A DNA stretch of 64,000 nt from Pseudoxanthomonas sp. Root65 (GTDB lineage: Bacteria > Pseudomonadota > Gammaproteobacteria > Xanthomonadales > Xanthomonadaceae): assembly GCF_001427635.1 (NCBI RefSeq), contig NZ_LMHA01000001.1, forward strand, positions 1,711,133-1,775,132, written 5' to 3'. Positions 16,070 through 25,346 of this stretch are shown piece by piece. Under the pieces are notes generated by a model. That model made no database searches. It worked only from the letters and a program-made list of their open reading frames with translations, and was not told where the DNA came from. How positions within the stretch are numbered: the first letter of the stretch is position 1; each line of letters begins with the position of its first letter. The position numbers and the translations under genes were made by a program.

Positions 16070-17440
16070 TCAACGGGCGGGACGCGCCTGGCCCTGGCCC
16101 TGGCGGGCACCACCGGTGCGGCCGCCGTCGCGGCGCGGGCCGCTGCTGTGCTTCTTGGGGCCAGCGTGGGCATGGCGCGGAGCCTCGCTGTGCGGGCGGC
16201 GTGCGTGCTTCTGCGGGCCGTTGCGGCGCGGGGTGCGCTCGCCGGCGGGCTGCTCGGCCTTGCCCGGGGCGCTGTTGCCCCAGCGGATCGGGGTCTGCGG
16301 CTCGAAGCCCGGCACGTCGCGCAGGTCCACGTCGCGGCCCAGCATGCGCACGATGGCGCGCAGGTACTTGGCTTCATCCTGCGCCACCAGCGAAATCGCT
16401 TCGCCGGTCGAGCCGTTGCGGCCGGTGCGGCCGATACGGTGCACGTAGTCCTCGGCCACCATCGGCAGGTCGAAGTTGATCACCTGCGGCAGCTGGTCGA
16501 TGTCGATGCCGCGCGCGGCGATGTCGGTGGCCACCAGCACGTTGATGCGGCCGGCCTTGAAGTCGCTGAGCGCGCGCTGGCGGGCGCCCTGCGATTTGTT
16601 GCCGTGGATCGCCGCGGTCTTGATGCCGCTCTTGTCCAGGAACGTCGCCAGCTTGTCGCTGCCGTGCTTGGTGCGGGCGAACACCAGCGTCTGCAGGCGG
16701 CTGTCCTTGGCCAGCAGGTGCAGCAACAGGTCGCGCTTGCGGCTGCCGTCGACCGGGTGGACGCGGTGGGTAATCGTCTCGGCCACCGTGTTCTTCGGGG
16801 TGACCTGGATCTGCTTGGGATCGCGCATGAACTCCATGGCCAGCTCGCGGATCGGCTCGGCGAAGGTGGCGGAGAACAGCATGGTCTGGCGATTCTGCTT
16901 GGGCAGCTTGGCCAGGATGCGCTTGATCGACGGCAGGAAGCCCATGTCGAGCATGCGGTCGGCTTCGTCCAGCACCAGGATCTCGATGCCGGACAGGTCC
17001 ACGCTGCGGCGCTCGAGGTGGTCGATCAGACGGCCCGGGCAGGCGATCACCATGTCCACGCCACGGCGCAGCGCGTCCAGCTGGTTGCCCATGCCGACGC
17101 CGCCGTAGATGGTGGTGCTGGGGATGCGCAGGTACTTGCCGTAGCCGCGCAGGCTGTCGTGCACCTGCACGGCCAGTTCGCGGGTGGGGGTCAGCACCAG
17201 GGCGCGCGGCTTGCGCGGGCCGCGGGCGGCGACTTCCTGCGGGGTGGTGGCCAGGTACTGGATCAGCGGCAGGCCGAATGCGGCGGTCTTGCCGGTGCCG
17301 GTCTGGGCGCCCGCCAGCAGGTCATGGCCTGCCAGGGCCAGTGGGATGGCCTGTTCCTGGATGGGGGTGGGCTGGGTGTAGCCCTGTTCGTCCAGCGCGC
17401 GCAGCAGGGCGGGCGCCAGGCCCAGGTTTTCAAACGTCAT
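16070..17440 (-). CDS. rhlE: DEAD-box ATP-dependent RNA helicase (RhlE type)
   Basis: A 456-residue helicase with all core motifs in order: Q motif PTPIQEQAIP, motif I AQTGTGKT, PTRELA, DEAD box, SAT, and motif VI HRIGRTGR. The core ends near residue 375 and is followed by an 80-residue basic, Gly/Arg/His-rich tail, typical of RhlE and useful for RNA binding. RhlE enzymes remodel rRNA and mRNA and matter in the cold. The ATG at 17440 begins the canonical MTFENLGL start. The upstream 400-nt gap suggests a long leader, which is common for helicases that control their own mRNA. Confidence 0.93.
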   Translation of the reverse strand: MTFENLGLAPALLRALDEQGYTQPTPIQEQAIPLALAGHDLLAGAQTGTGKTAAFGLPLIQYLATTPQEVAARGPRKPRALVLTPTRELAVQVHDSLRGYGKYLRIPSTTIYGGVGMGNQLDALRRGVDMVIACPGRLIDHLERRSVDLSGIEILVLDEADRMLDMGFLPSIKRILAKLPKQNRQTMLFSATFAEPIRELAMEFMRDPKQIQVTPKNTVAETITHRVHPVDGSRKRDLLLHLLAKDSRLQTLVFARTKHGSDKLATFLDKSGIKTAAIHGNKSQGARQRALSDFKAGRINVLVATDIAARGIDIDQLPQVINFDLPMVAEDYVHRIGRTGRNGSTGEAISLVAQDEAKYLRAIVRMLGRDVDLRDVPGFEPQTPIRWGNSAPGKAEQPAGERTPRRNGPQKHARRPHSEAPRHAHAGPKKHSSGPRRDGGRTGGARQGQGQARPAR

Positions 17441-17840
17441 GGTGAAAGCTCCAAAGCCGGCCGGCCGGACACGCACGCAACGCCGGCACAGCGAAGTGCG
17501 GCAACGTAGGACGCGCAGAATGCGGCAAGACCGTGACTCGAAGCGTTCCCTGAAACCGCGCTGCGAGAAGGGGTGCGGAGGCGCCAAAACGGCGGATCCG
17601 AGCTTGCGCAACGAAAGAAGTCGGAGCGGGGCGGGCGCGGGAACTCGCGGGGAGTTCCCTGCGCCGGCGGACCATCGGGGAAACGAACGGCCGCAGGCAA
17701 GCGGCGCGCACTGTACCCGAATCCGGGCCTGAATGGGGGAACGGGGGCTGAAACCGTCGTCTGCGACCGATTGTCGCAGCCCGGGAATCAGTGACTTGCA
17801 GGCGTATCATCACTTTTGAAGACCCGCCCAGCCGACCGCC
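17441..17840. other. 400-nt gap between divergent rhlE and the FNR-type gene
   Basis: No convincing gene. It contains the inverted repeat CTGCGAC-N5-GTCGCAG (17761-17779) and a good -10 TATCAT (17805-17810) reading toward the FNR-type gene, without a clear -35. The rest would be the rhlE leader. No perfect FNR box is present. Confidence 0.5.
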
Positions 17841-18608
17841 ATGAGCCTTCGCATCCTCCGCCAGAACGACGCCCCGGTGCCCGCTGCGCCGGCCGATGGC
17901 GTGGTCTGCCAGGCCAATGCGGCGGGCTGCAGCGGCTGCCTGGTACGCCACCTGGCCATCTGCGCGGCCCTGCCGGTGTCCAAGGCCCATGCGATGGAAG
18001 CCCTGGCCGACGACGCGCGGCTGAAGGCGGGCGAGGCGCTGGTCCGCGAGGGCGAGCCGCGGCGCGGCGTGTTCACCGTGACCAAGGGCGCGCTGCGCCG
18101 GATCCGGCTGCTGCCGGACGGCCGCCGGCTGGTGGCCGGCTTCCTGATGCCGGGCGATTTCATCGGCTTCTCCGGCACCTCGCATTACAGGCACACGATC
18201 GAGGCCATCACCGACAGCACGCTGTGCGAGTTCTCGATGGCCGACATGCGCAGCCTGTGCCATGACCATCCCGAGCTCGAGCGCGAACTGCTGGAGCGCG
18301 CCTGCGTGGAACTGGATGCGACCCGCGGCAACCTGATGACGCTGGCCAGGCTCAACCCGATGGAGAGGCTGGCGGGCTTCCTGGTCGACATGGCGCAGCG
18401 CCGCCGCCGCCAGGGCCAGGACGACAGCGAGGTGGTCCTGCCGATGACGCGCACCGACATCGCCGACTACCTGGGCCTGACCGTGGAAACCGTCAGCCGC
18501 AGCTTCACCCGCCTGCGCCAGGAAGCCAGCATCGCCACCGACGACCCGCACCATGTGCGCCTGCTCAACCGCATACGCCTGGATGCGCTGGCGGAAGCGC
18601 GGGGCTGA
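17841..18608 (+). CDS. FNR-type oxygen-sensing Crp/Fnr transcription regulator
   Basis: A 255-residue Crp/Fnr protein with a cyclic-nucleotide-binding fold and C-terminal helix-turn-helix. Cysteines at 30, 33 and 41 (C-x2-C-x7-C), another at 23, and a central Cys129 in the STLCEF position of E. coli Cys122 can hold an oxygen-labile 4Fe-4S cluster. The 2-7 spacing is that of FnrN/FixK-like regulators rather than E. coli FNR (2-5). The recognition helix TVETVSR keeps Glu216, Ser219 and Arg220, the residues that read TTGAT-N4-ATCAA. Perfect boxes lie upstream of ccoN and fabA. It is convergent with the cydDC end of the cbb3 operon. Confidence 0.88.
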   Translation: MSLRILRQNDAPVPAAPADGVVCQANAAGCSGCLVRHLAICAALPVSKAHAMEALADDARLKAGEALVREGEPRRGVFTVTKGALRRIRLLPDGRRLVAGFLMPGDFIGFSGTSHYRHTIEAITDSTLCEFSMADMRSLCHDHPELERELLERACVELDATRGNLMTLARLNPMERLAGFLVDMAQRRRRQGQDDSEVVLPMTRTDIADYLGLTVETVSRSFTRLRQEASIATDDPHHVRLLNRIRLDALAEARG

Positions 18609-18635
18609 GGCGTCCGGATTTCCGAAACTCCTGGG

Positions 18636-18702
18636 TGTGGGAGCGACGTAAGTCGCGATGAAGCTTTACTGGTGGTCCATCGCGACTTACGTCGCTCCCA
18701 CA
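18636..18702. repeat. REP palindrome between the FNR-type gene and cydC
   Basis: Perfect 25-bp arms, 18636-18660 and 18678-18702, beginning TGTGGGAGCGACGTAAG, separated by 17 nt. This is the common GTGGGAGCGACGTAAGTCGC REP of these bacteria in an inverted pair. The right arm overlaps the last codons and the TAA stop of cydC. The hairpin separates two convergent transcripts and may terminate or protect both. Confidence 0.88.
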
Positions 18703-20390
18703 TCCGACTGCGTGAGCTGTTCCAGGGCCAGCTTTCCATCGCGCAGCCGGTAGCGCGTGTCCACCACGCCGTCGGGCAGTTCGGCGTGGCTGATGATCAG
18801 CACGCTGCGTCCCTTCGCGGCATCGGCGAGGTCCCGCATCAGCGCGTCGGCGGTGTCCTGGTCGAGCCCTTCGGTGGGTTCGTCGAGCAGCAGCAGGGGC
18901 GCGTCGCGCAACAGGGCGCGCGCCAGCGCCAGCCGGCGCGACTGGCCGGCGGACAGCGTGGCGCCGTTCTCGCCGACCCAGGTGTCGAGGCCGGCGTCGC
19001 GGAAGCGGTTGTCCAGCTTCACCTGCGCCAGTACCTGCCACAGGCGCGCATCGTCCGCTTCGGTATCGCCGAGGCGCAGGTTCTCGCGCACGCTGCCGGA
19101 GAACACCGGCGCATCCTGCGGCAGCCAGGCGATGCGCGCATGCCACTGCGCGGGGTCCAGCGACCGCAGGTCGTCGCCGGCGAAGCAGATGCGGCCTGCC
19201 TGCGGCGCGCGCAGTCCCAGTACCAACGCCAGCAGCGACGACTTGCCTTCGCCGCTGTCGCCGGCCACCAGCACGCGCTCGCCGGGCGCGACGTGGAGGC
19301 TGGCGCCATCCAGCACGCGCCGGGTCGTGCCTGGCCACGCGAACACGATGTCGTGCAGGTCCAGGGCACCCTCCACTGCCGGTGGCCGCACGCCGGTGAC
19401 ATCGCCCTCCGTCGCGGTCGGATCGACCACGTCCTGCAGCCGTTGCGCGGCCACCGTCGCCGCGCGCCAGGCCTGCCACGACGGCGCGATGGCGCTGCAG
19501 GCCTCCAGCACCGCGACGCTCATGAAGAACAGGCCGCCGGCCGCGGCCGCGCCCACGCGGTCCGCGTGCACCGCCGCCATCAGCACCCACAGCATCGCCG
19601 GCAGGGTCAGTGCGGTCACCCCGGCATGGGCCAGGGCGGCGAGGGCGAGCCGCTGCTTGCGCCGGTCCTCCCAATGGGCAATGTCGCGGCTGCGTGCATC
19701 CAGCGCCACCAGCCACGCCGATGTCGCGTCCATCGCCGCCAGGTCCTGCTGGCCTTCGATGCCTTCCTGCACGGCGGCCCGCAGGCGCATGCGGGCGCTC
19801 GCGCGTTCCTGTTCCAGCGCGGCGACGCTGCGCGCGGACAGCCACGGCGCAAGCACCGCGATCAGCACCAGTGCGACCAGCAGCACGATGCCGGCAAGCG
19901 GCAGCACCATCAGTGCCACGGTGACGGCAAACAGGCACAGCGCCAGCAGCGCGAACAAGGGCCCGAGTGCGCGCACCAGCACGCCATCGACCGCGTCGAT
20001 GTCCGCCATCAGCCGCGCCATCAGTTCGCCGATGCGGAACCGGCCCAGCCCCAGCGGCGCCAGCGGCAGCGCGCGGCTGAAGAACCACGCCCGCAGGTCG
20101 CGCGCGATCCGCAGCGTCACGTCGTGACCGAGCAGCTTCTCGCCGTAGCGCGACAGGATGCGCACGAAGGTCAGCGCGCGGATGCCGGCCGACGGGCCGA
20201 AGAAGTTGAAGCCGACCGCGGCGCTGCCGGCCAGGGCCGCCGCCGTCAGGAAGTGTCCGGACAGGCCGAGCAGTGCGGTGCCGGCCAGCAGCGTCAGCAG
20301 CAGCAACCCGACCGACAGCGCCATGCGCGGGCGATGCCGTGCGATCACGTCCCGCAGCGATGTCGTGTCGTCGTCCCGGTGCGGGCTCAC
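18687..20390 (-). CDS. cydC: heterodimeric ABC exporter subunit CydC (thiol reductant export, cytochrome bd assembly)
   Basis: A 567-residue half-transporter: six membrane helices in the first 300 residues, then an ABC domain with Walker A GDSGEGKSS, signature LSAGQSRR and Walker B LLLLDEPTE. With CydD it exports cysteine and glutathione to the periplasm, needed to assemble cytochrome bd. It overlaps cydD by 4 nt (ATGA). The final residues (VGAT) and stop codon are provided by a REP element, so the C-terminus may have been redefined by insertion of the repeat. Confidence 0.9.
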   Translation of the reverse strand: MSPHRDDDTTSLRDVIARHRPRMALSVGLLLLTLLAGTALLGLSGHFLTAAALAGSAAVGFNFFGPSAGIRALTFVRILSRYGEKLLGHDVTLRIARDLRAWFFSRALPLAPLGLGRFRIGELMARLMADIDAVDGVLVRALGPLFALLALCLFAVTVALMVLPLAGIVLLVALVLIAVLAPWLSARSVAALEQERASARMRLRAAVQEGIEGQQDLAAMDATSAWLVALDARSRDIAHWEDRRKQRLALAALAHAGVTALTLPAMLWVLMAAVHADRVGAAAAGGLFFMSVAVLEACSAIAPSWQAWRAATVAAQRLQDVVDPTATEGDVTGVRPPAVEGALDLHDIVFAWPGTTRRVLDGASLHVAPGERVLVAGDSGEGKSSLLALVLGLRAPQAGRICFAGDDLRSLDPAQWHARIAWLPQDAPVFSGSVRENLRLGDTEADDARLWQVLAQVKLDNRFRDAGLDTWVGENGATLSAGQSRRLALARALLRDAPLLLLDEPTEGLDQDTADALMRDLADAAKGRSVLIISHAELPDGVVDTRYRLRDGKLALEQLTQSDVGAT

Positions 20391-22063
20391 GGCGTGCCTC
20401 CATCGATATGCACGCGGCCGTCGCGTACCTGCCAGACCCGCGTCATCGCCGCCTGCGCGGTGGCGCTGTGGGTGGCGAGCACCACGGCGCGGCCGCGCGC
20501 GAACTGCTGGATCGCCCGCAGCACGGCGGCTTCCGTATCGGCATCGAGGAAGGCGGTGGGCTCATCGAGCAGCAGCAGGTCGGGATCGCGCAGGAACACA
20601 CGCGCCAGCGCCACGCGCCGCGCTTCGCCGCCGGACAGGCCGAAGCCGCGTTCGCCGATCACCGTGTCCAGTCCATCGGGCAGGCGCGCCGCGAAGCGCA
20701 TGACCTGCGCGGCTTCGGCGGCCTGCTCCAGTTCCGCCTCGCTGGCATCGGGCCTGGCCATGCGCAGGTTGTCGCGCAGGCTGCCGGCGAACAGGAACGG
20801 CCGCTGCGGTGCGTAGCCGATGCGCAGGCCGGGCGCGCGCTGCAGGCTGCCCGCGTGCACCGGCAGCCAACCGGCCAGCGCTTCCAGCAGCGTACTCTTG
20901 CCCTCTCCGCTGGCGCCGACCAGGGCGACATGCTGGCCGCGTTGCAGCTGCAGCGTGATGTCGTGCAGCACGTCGCGCGCGGCAGCGGGATGGCGCAGCG
21001 CGCCCCCCTGCGCGCTGACCAGCGAGGTGGCCGATGCTTCCGCTCCATCGCCGGTCGAAAGGGCAGGCGCGTCGACGTCGAGCACCAGCGCGATCTCGTC
21101 CATCGCCGCCAGCGCCGCGGCGCGGTCGTGGTAATGCGTGGCCAAGCGCCGCAGCGGCGCGTAGAACTCCGGCGCCAGCAGCAGGCAGAACACGCCCATG
21201 CCCAGCGTCAGCGGTGCCGCGCGCAGGTCGAGCATGCCGAGATAGGTCAGGCCCAGGTACAGCGCGATCATCGCCACGCTGAGCGAAGCGAAGAACTCCA
21301 GCACCGCCGAGGACAGGAAGGCGATGCGCAGCACGCGCAGGCTGCGCACGCGCAGTTCCTCGGCGGCGGCGCGGATGCCCGCCAGTTCCGACGCGCCGCG
21401 TCCGTACAGCCGGATCAGGCCCAGTCCGCGCAGACGGTCGGCGAAATGCCCGCCCATCCGGGTGAGCGCCTGCAACTGGCGCTGGCTGGCCGCCTGCGCG
21501 CCCCAGCCGACCAGCATCATGAACACCGGTACCAGCGGCATCGTCAGCAGCAGCACCAGGCCGACGGTGCGGTCGACGACGAACGCGGCCAGCAGGATCG
21601 CCAGCGGTACGCCCACGACTTCCGCCCGCAACGGCACGAAGCCGCCGAAGTAGCCTTCCAGCGCATCCACGTGCGCGCCCATGCGTTCGGCCAGCGCACC
21701 GCTCTGCTGCGAGCGCACCCAGACCGGCCCGCGCGCGACCAGGCCACGCGCGATGCGCGCCCGCAGGTCGATGCGGATGCGCTCGACGGCACGATCCGCG
21801 AGCCGGCGGCTGGCCCAGCCCAGGCCGGCGCGCAGCAGCAGTGTCGCCAGCAGGGCACCGAGTAGCGGCAGCAGCCTGACCGGTGGTTCGCCGTCGACGA
21901 ACGCGCGCTGCAGGCAGAGCGCGATCAGCGCGGCCTGCGGCAGCACCAGCATGCCGCCGATCACGCCCAATGCACTGGCGGCACGAAGGGGTTTGCGTGC
22001 GACATCGCCCAGCGCCTGCAGACGCGTCTTCGCTGTCGCGCGCGTGGGCGCGTCGCCGATCAT
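20387..22063 (-). CDS. cydD: heterodimeric ABC exporter subunit CydD
   Basis: A 558-residue partner of CydC, with a membrane domain followed by an ABC domain holding Walker A GASGEGKST, signature LSGGEARR and Walker B LLLLDEPTA. The ATG at 22063 overlaps the stop of the TauE-like gene by 4 nt, fixing the start although the frame is open further upstream. It is unusual that cydDC form the tail of the cbb3 oxidase operon instead of following cydAB, and this links maturation of both terminal oxidases to one promoter. Confidence 0.9.
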   Translation of the reverse strand: MIGDAPTRATAKTRLQALGDVARKPLRAASALGVIGGMLVLPQAALIALCLQRAFVDGEPPVRLLPLLGALLATLLLRAGLGWASRRLADRAVERIRIDLRARIARGLVARGPVWVRSQQSGALAERMGAHVDALEGYFGGFVPLRAEVVGVPLAILLAAFVVDRTVGLVLLLTMPLVPVFMMLVGWGAQAASQRQLQALTRMGGHFADRLRGLGLIRLYGRGASELAGIRAAAEELRVRSLRVLRIAFLSSAVLEFFASLSVAMIALYLGLTYLGMLDLRAAPLTLGMGVFCLLLAPEFYAPLRRLATHYHDRAAALAAMDEIALVLDVDAPALSTGDGAEASATSLVSAQGGALRHPAAARDVLHDITLQLQRGQHVALVGASGEGKSTLLEALAGWLPVHAGSLQRAPGLRIGYAPQRPFLFAGSLRDNLRMARPDASEAELEQAAEAAQVMRFAARLPDGLDTVIGERGFGLSGGEARRVALARVFLRDPDLLLLDEPTAFLDADTEAAVLRAIQQFARGRAVVLATHSATAQAAMTRVWQVRDGRVHIDGGTP

Positions 22064-22785
22064 GTCGGCAGCGGCTGGCAGCCGAGCGCTGCCAGCACGC
22101 CGTGCAGCGCGGGGTGCCGCATCAGCCACGGCGAGGCGATCGTCAGCACGCCGGCGGCGAAGACGAAGGCGGCGGCCGTGCGACGCACCGATGCGCGCTG
22201 CCAGTGGCGGCCCAGGCGCGCACCGGACCAGGTCAGCGTCACCATCATCGGCAGCGTGCCCAGGCCGAACACGGCCATCGTCAGCGCGGCATCGCCTGCG
22301 TTGGCCTGCAGCCACGCCACCGTCAGCAGGCTCAGGCTCAGGCCGCAGGGCAGCCAGCCCCACAGCGCGCCCGCCACCAGTCGCCGCGGCAGCGTGTCCG
22401 CCGGCAGCACGCGCGCATGCAGCGGGCGCAGCGCCTGCCACACCCGGGCGCCGGGACGGGCAAGCACGTCGAGTCGGCCACGCTGGTCCAGCAGGCGCAG
22501 CGCCAGCAGCACCAGCGCCAGCCCCACGCCGACGCGCATGGCGAGCACCGCGGTGTCGTGCCGCGCCAGCGATAGCAGGCCACCGCCGAACGCGCCGACC
22601 AGCGCACCGGCCAGCGTGTAGCCGCCAACGCGTCCGAGATTGAGCTGCAACGCGCTGCCCCAGCCCTGGCGGGACGAGACGGCGGAAAAGCCGGTAGCGA
22701 TGCCGCCACACATCACCGCGCAATGCGTGCTGCCCACCAGGCCAGCCAGCAGCGCGGCGAGCAGGACCGGGACGTCAGGCGCCAT
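22060..22785 (-). CDS. TauE/SafE-like (DsbD-type) membrane protein of the cbb3 assembly cluster
   Basis: A 241-residue protein with about six membrane helices. It has paired cysteine motifs, HCAVMCGG near the N-terminus and LPCGL near the middle, typical of the family annotated as sulfite exporter TauE/SafE or DsbD-like protein that follows ccoS in many proteobacteria. The cysteines suggest copper or thiol handling for oxidase assembly, but the exact substrate is unknown. It overlaps ccoS by 11 nt and cydD by 4 nt. Confidence 0.82.
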   Translation of the reverse strand: MAPDVPVLLAALLAGLVGSTHCAVMCGGIATGFSAVSSRQGWGSALQLNLGRVGGYTLAGALVGAFGGGLLSLARHDTAVLAMRVGVGLALVLLALRLLDQRGRLDVLARPGARVWQALRPLHARVLPADTLPRRLVAGALWGWLPCGLSLSLLTVAWLQANAGDAALTMAVFGLGTLPMMVTLTWSGARLGRHWQRASVRRTAAAFVFAAGVLTIASPWLMRHPALHGVLAALGCQPLPT

Positions 22786-22969
22786 CGTCGCCTGCGCGGA
22801 CGGGCGGCGTGGCCGGCGCGCGCGGCTGCGCCGGTGCGTCGTCGAGGATGTCCAGCGCCGGCGTGTCCAGGTCGTCGAACTGGCCCTTGCGTACCGCCCA
22901 CGCGAACGCGGCGATGGCCAGGCCCAGCAGGACCAGGCTGATCGGCAACAGCATCAGCAGGATGTTCAT
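22775..22969 (-). CDS. ccoS: cbb3 oxidase maturation protein CcoS
   Basis: A 64-residue protein with one N-terminal membrane helix followed by the family signature WAVRKGQFDDLD and an acidic, Pro-rich tail. CcoS is required for cofactor insertion into cbb3 oxidase. It overlaps ccoI by 4 nt (ATGA), and its size is typical. Confidence 0.92.
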   Translation of the reverse strand: MNILLMLLPISLVLLGLAIAAFAWAVRKGQFDDLDTPALDILDDAPAQPRAPATPPVRAGDDGA

Positions 22970-25338
22970 GCCGCCATCTCCGTGGAGGTGCGCGCCAGCC
23001 GCAGCGCATTGAGGGTGACCACCAGCGAGGATACCGCCATGCCCAGCGCCGCGATCCACGGGGTCACCAGGCCGGCGGCCGCCAACGGCACGGCGAGCAG
23101 GTTGTAGCCGGCCGACCACGCCAAGTTCTGCTTCACCAGCCGCCGCGACAGGCGGGCGATGCGCACCGCGTCGGCGATGCGCAGCAGCGACGGGCCGGTG
23201 GCGACGAGATCGGCCGCCTGCTGCGCCAGCGGTGCGCCTTCGCCCATGGCGATGGACACATCCGCTCCGGCCAGCACCGGCGCATCGTTCAGACCGTCGC
23301 CGACCATCGCGACGATGCGGCCTTCCGCCTGCAGCTGGCGCACGTAGGCCAGTTTTTCTTCCGGCGACTGGCGTGCGAGCGCCGTGCCGATGCCGAGCAC
23401 ATGCGCCAGCCGCCGCACCGCCGCGTCGCCGTCGCCGCTGGCCAGATGGATCCGCAGGCCCTGCACGCGCAGCGCCGCGACCGCCGCGGCGGCATCGTCG
23501 CGTGGCCGCTCGTCCAGGGTGAAGCGGCCGACGCCACGCGTGCCGTCGCCCAGCCACAGTGCACCGTCGTCGTCGCGACCCGCGGCCCAGTCGGCGCGTC
23601 CGAAGCGCCAGTGGCGGCCATCGACCTCGCCTTCCACGCCGAGGCCGGCATGGGTGACAACGGACTGGGCCGGGCGGCACACATCGACATCGGCGAAAGC
23701 GGTAGCGATGGGATGGCCGCTGTCCTTTTCCAGCGCCGCGACCAGGCGCGTGGCCGCGTCCGCGTCCAGCCCGCCGAAGGCGTCCACGGCCACGCGCGCC
23801 GGCCGGCCGTCGCTGAGCGTGCCGGTCTTGTCGAACACCACGTCGGTGGCGCGCGCCAGCGTGTCCAGCGCTTGCGGCCGCGTGGCCAGCACGCCGCAGC
23901 GCGCCAGCGCGCCGTGTGCGGCGGCCAGCACCGCCGGCACCGACAGCGACAGCGCGCAGGGGCAACTGATCACCAGCAGGGCGAGCGTTACTTCAAATGC
24001 GCGTTCGGGCTGGTACATCCGCCAGCCGATGTAAACGCACACCGCGAGCAGCAGCAGCGAGACCACGAAATGGCGGCCAATGCGGTCGGCGAGCTGCGCC
24101 AGCGGCGGGCGATGGCCCTGCGCGCGATCGACCAGTTCCGCCAGCTGCGACAGGCGCGTCGCGGTGCCGGTGGCGGTGACGCGCAGGCGTGCCGGGCGCT
24201 CGCGGCACGTGGTGCCGGCGTAGACCGTCTCGCCGGCATGGCGGCGCACCGGCCGGGACTCGCCGGTCAGCAGCGCTTCCTCGAAATCGGCGGCCGCGTC
24301 CAGCAGCACGCCATCGGCCGGCACGCCGTCGCCGGCGGCCACGCAGGCCACGTCTTCGACCCGCAGCGCCGACGGCGGCACCGATTCGCGCGTGCCGTCG
24401 TCGCGCTCGCGGATCGCGAACACCGGTTGTGCGCGCGCCAGCGCGTCCACCTGCGCGGTGGCGACGTTGCGCGCGCGCTGTTCCAGCATGCGTGCGGCCA
24501 GCAGCAGGAACACGAACATCACCGCCGCGTCGTACCAGACATGCGTGCCGCCGCGGATCGTCTCGAGCAGGCTGGCGAAGTAGGCCATGAGGGTGGAGCT
24601 GGCGATCAGCGTGTCCATGCCCACGTGGCGCGCGCGCAGTTCGCGCGCCATGCCGGCCAGGAACGGCCAGCCGCTGTAGAACACCACCGGCGTGCTGACC
24701 AGGAAGGTCAGCCAGCGGAACAGGTCGCGCGTGGGCAGCGGCATCGTCGCGTTGACGTCGAGGTACAGCGCCTCGGCCAGCATCATCGCCTGCAGCGAAC
24801 CCAAGCCGGCCACGCCGAGCCGCAGCAGCCAGCGCCGACGCTCGGACAGGCGCGCCTGTTCGCGCGCGTCGCCGGTGGCGAGATACGGCCGGTAGCCGAG
24901 CATCGCCAGGCGCTGCAGCAGTACTGACAGCGTCGTGCGCGCCGGATCCCAGGCGATGCGGATGCGGCCGGTGACCGCGTTGGCGCTGGTGTCGAGCACG
25001 CCGGCCTCGCGCGCCAGGGCGCGGTCGATCAGCCAGGCGCAGGCGGCGCAGCGCATGCCGTCGGTGAGCAGCACGATCTCGCATCCGCCGTCGATGGCGC
25101 GGCTGTGTTCGTCCAGCAGTTCGCTGCGGTCCCAGCTCTGCAGGTCCAGCCGATCGGCCTGCACGCGGTTGCCGTTCGCGCTGCGCAGGCGGTAGTAGCT
25201 GCCGAGGTCGGCGTCCTGGATCCACGTCGCGGCGGCGGCGCAGCCCTGACAGCAGAACGCGTGCCCGTCCGCGGTGACGGGAGGCCCGCCGGCGACCGGC
25301 TCGCCGCAGTGATGGCAGGACACCACGGGCGCGTCCAT
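22966..25338 (-). CDS. ccoI: copper-transporting P1B-type ATPase for cbb3 oxidase assembly
   Basis: A 790-residue P-type ATPase. The N-terminus has CHHCGEP and FCCQGC cysteine pairs, then a heavy-metal domain with MRCAACAW. The core has TGES, the transmembrane CPC motif (SCPCALSLS), DKTGT phosphorylation site, SGHPIA and GDGLNDAP. CcoI exports copper for assembly of the binuclear centre of cbb3. It lies 8 nt after the ccoH stop and overlaps ccoS. Length and motifs are standard for CcoI/FixI. Confidence 0.95.
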   Translation of the reverse strand: MDAPVVSCHHCGEPVAGGPPVTADGHAFCCQGCAAAATWIQDADLGSYYRLRSANGNRVQADRLDLQSWDRSELLDEHSRAIDGGCEIVLLTDGMRCAACAWLIDRALAREAGVLDTSANAVTGRIRIAWDPARTTLSVLLQRLAMLGYRPYLATGDAREQARLSERRRWLLRLGVAGLGSLQAMMLAEALYLDVNATMPLPTRDLFRWLTFLVSTPVVFYSGWPFLAGMARELRARHVGMDTLIASSTLMAYFASLLETIRGGTHVWYDAAVMFVFLLLAARMLEQRARNVATAQVDALARAQPVFAIRERDDGTRESVPPSALRVEDVACVAAGDGVPADGVLLDAAADFEEALLTGESRPVRRHAGETVYAGTTCRERPARLRVTATGTATRLSQLAELVDRAQGHRPPLAQLADRIGRHFVVSLLLLAVCVYIGWRMYQPERAFEVTLALLVISCPCALSLSVPAVLAAAHGALARCGVLATRPQALDTLARATDVVFDKTGTLSDGRPARVAVDAFGGLDADAATRLVAALEKDSGHPIATAFADVDVCRPAQSVVTHAGLGVEGEVDGRHWRFGRADWAAGRDDDGALWLGDGTRGVGRFTLDERPRDDAAAAVAALRVQGLRIHLASGDGDAAVRRLAHVLGIGTALARQSPEEKLAYVRQLQAEGRIVAMVGDGLNDAPVLAGADVSIAMGEGAPLAQQAADLVATGPSLLRIADAVRIARLSRRLVKQNLAWSAGYNLLAVPLAAAGLVTPWIAALGMAVSSLVVTLNALRLARTSTEMAA

Positions 25339-25346
25339 GGCCGGGC

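Noticed and set aside
17700-17840. An FNR box controlling the FNR-type gene itself
   Set aside because: Only TTG- and ATCA-like fragments are present, with wrong spacing; no TTGAT-N4-ATCAA.
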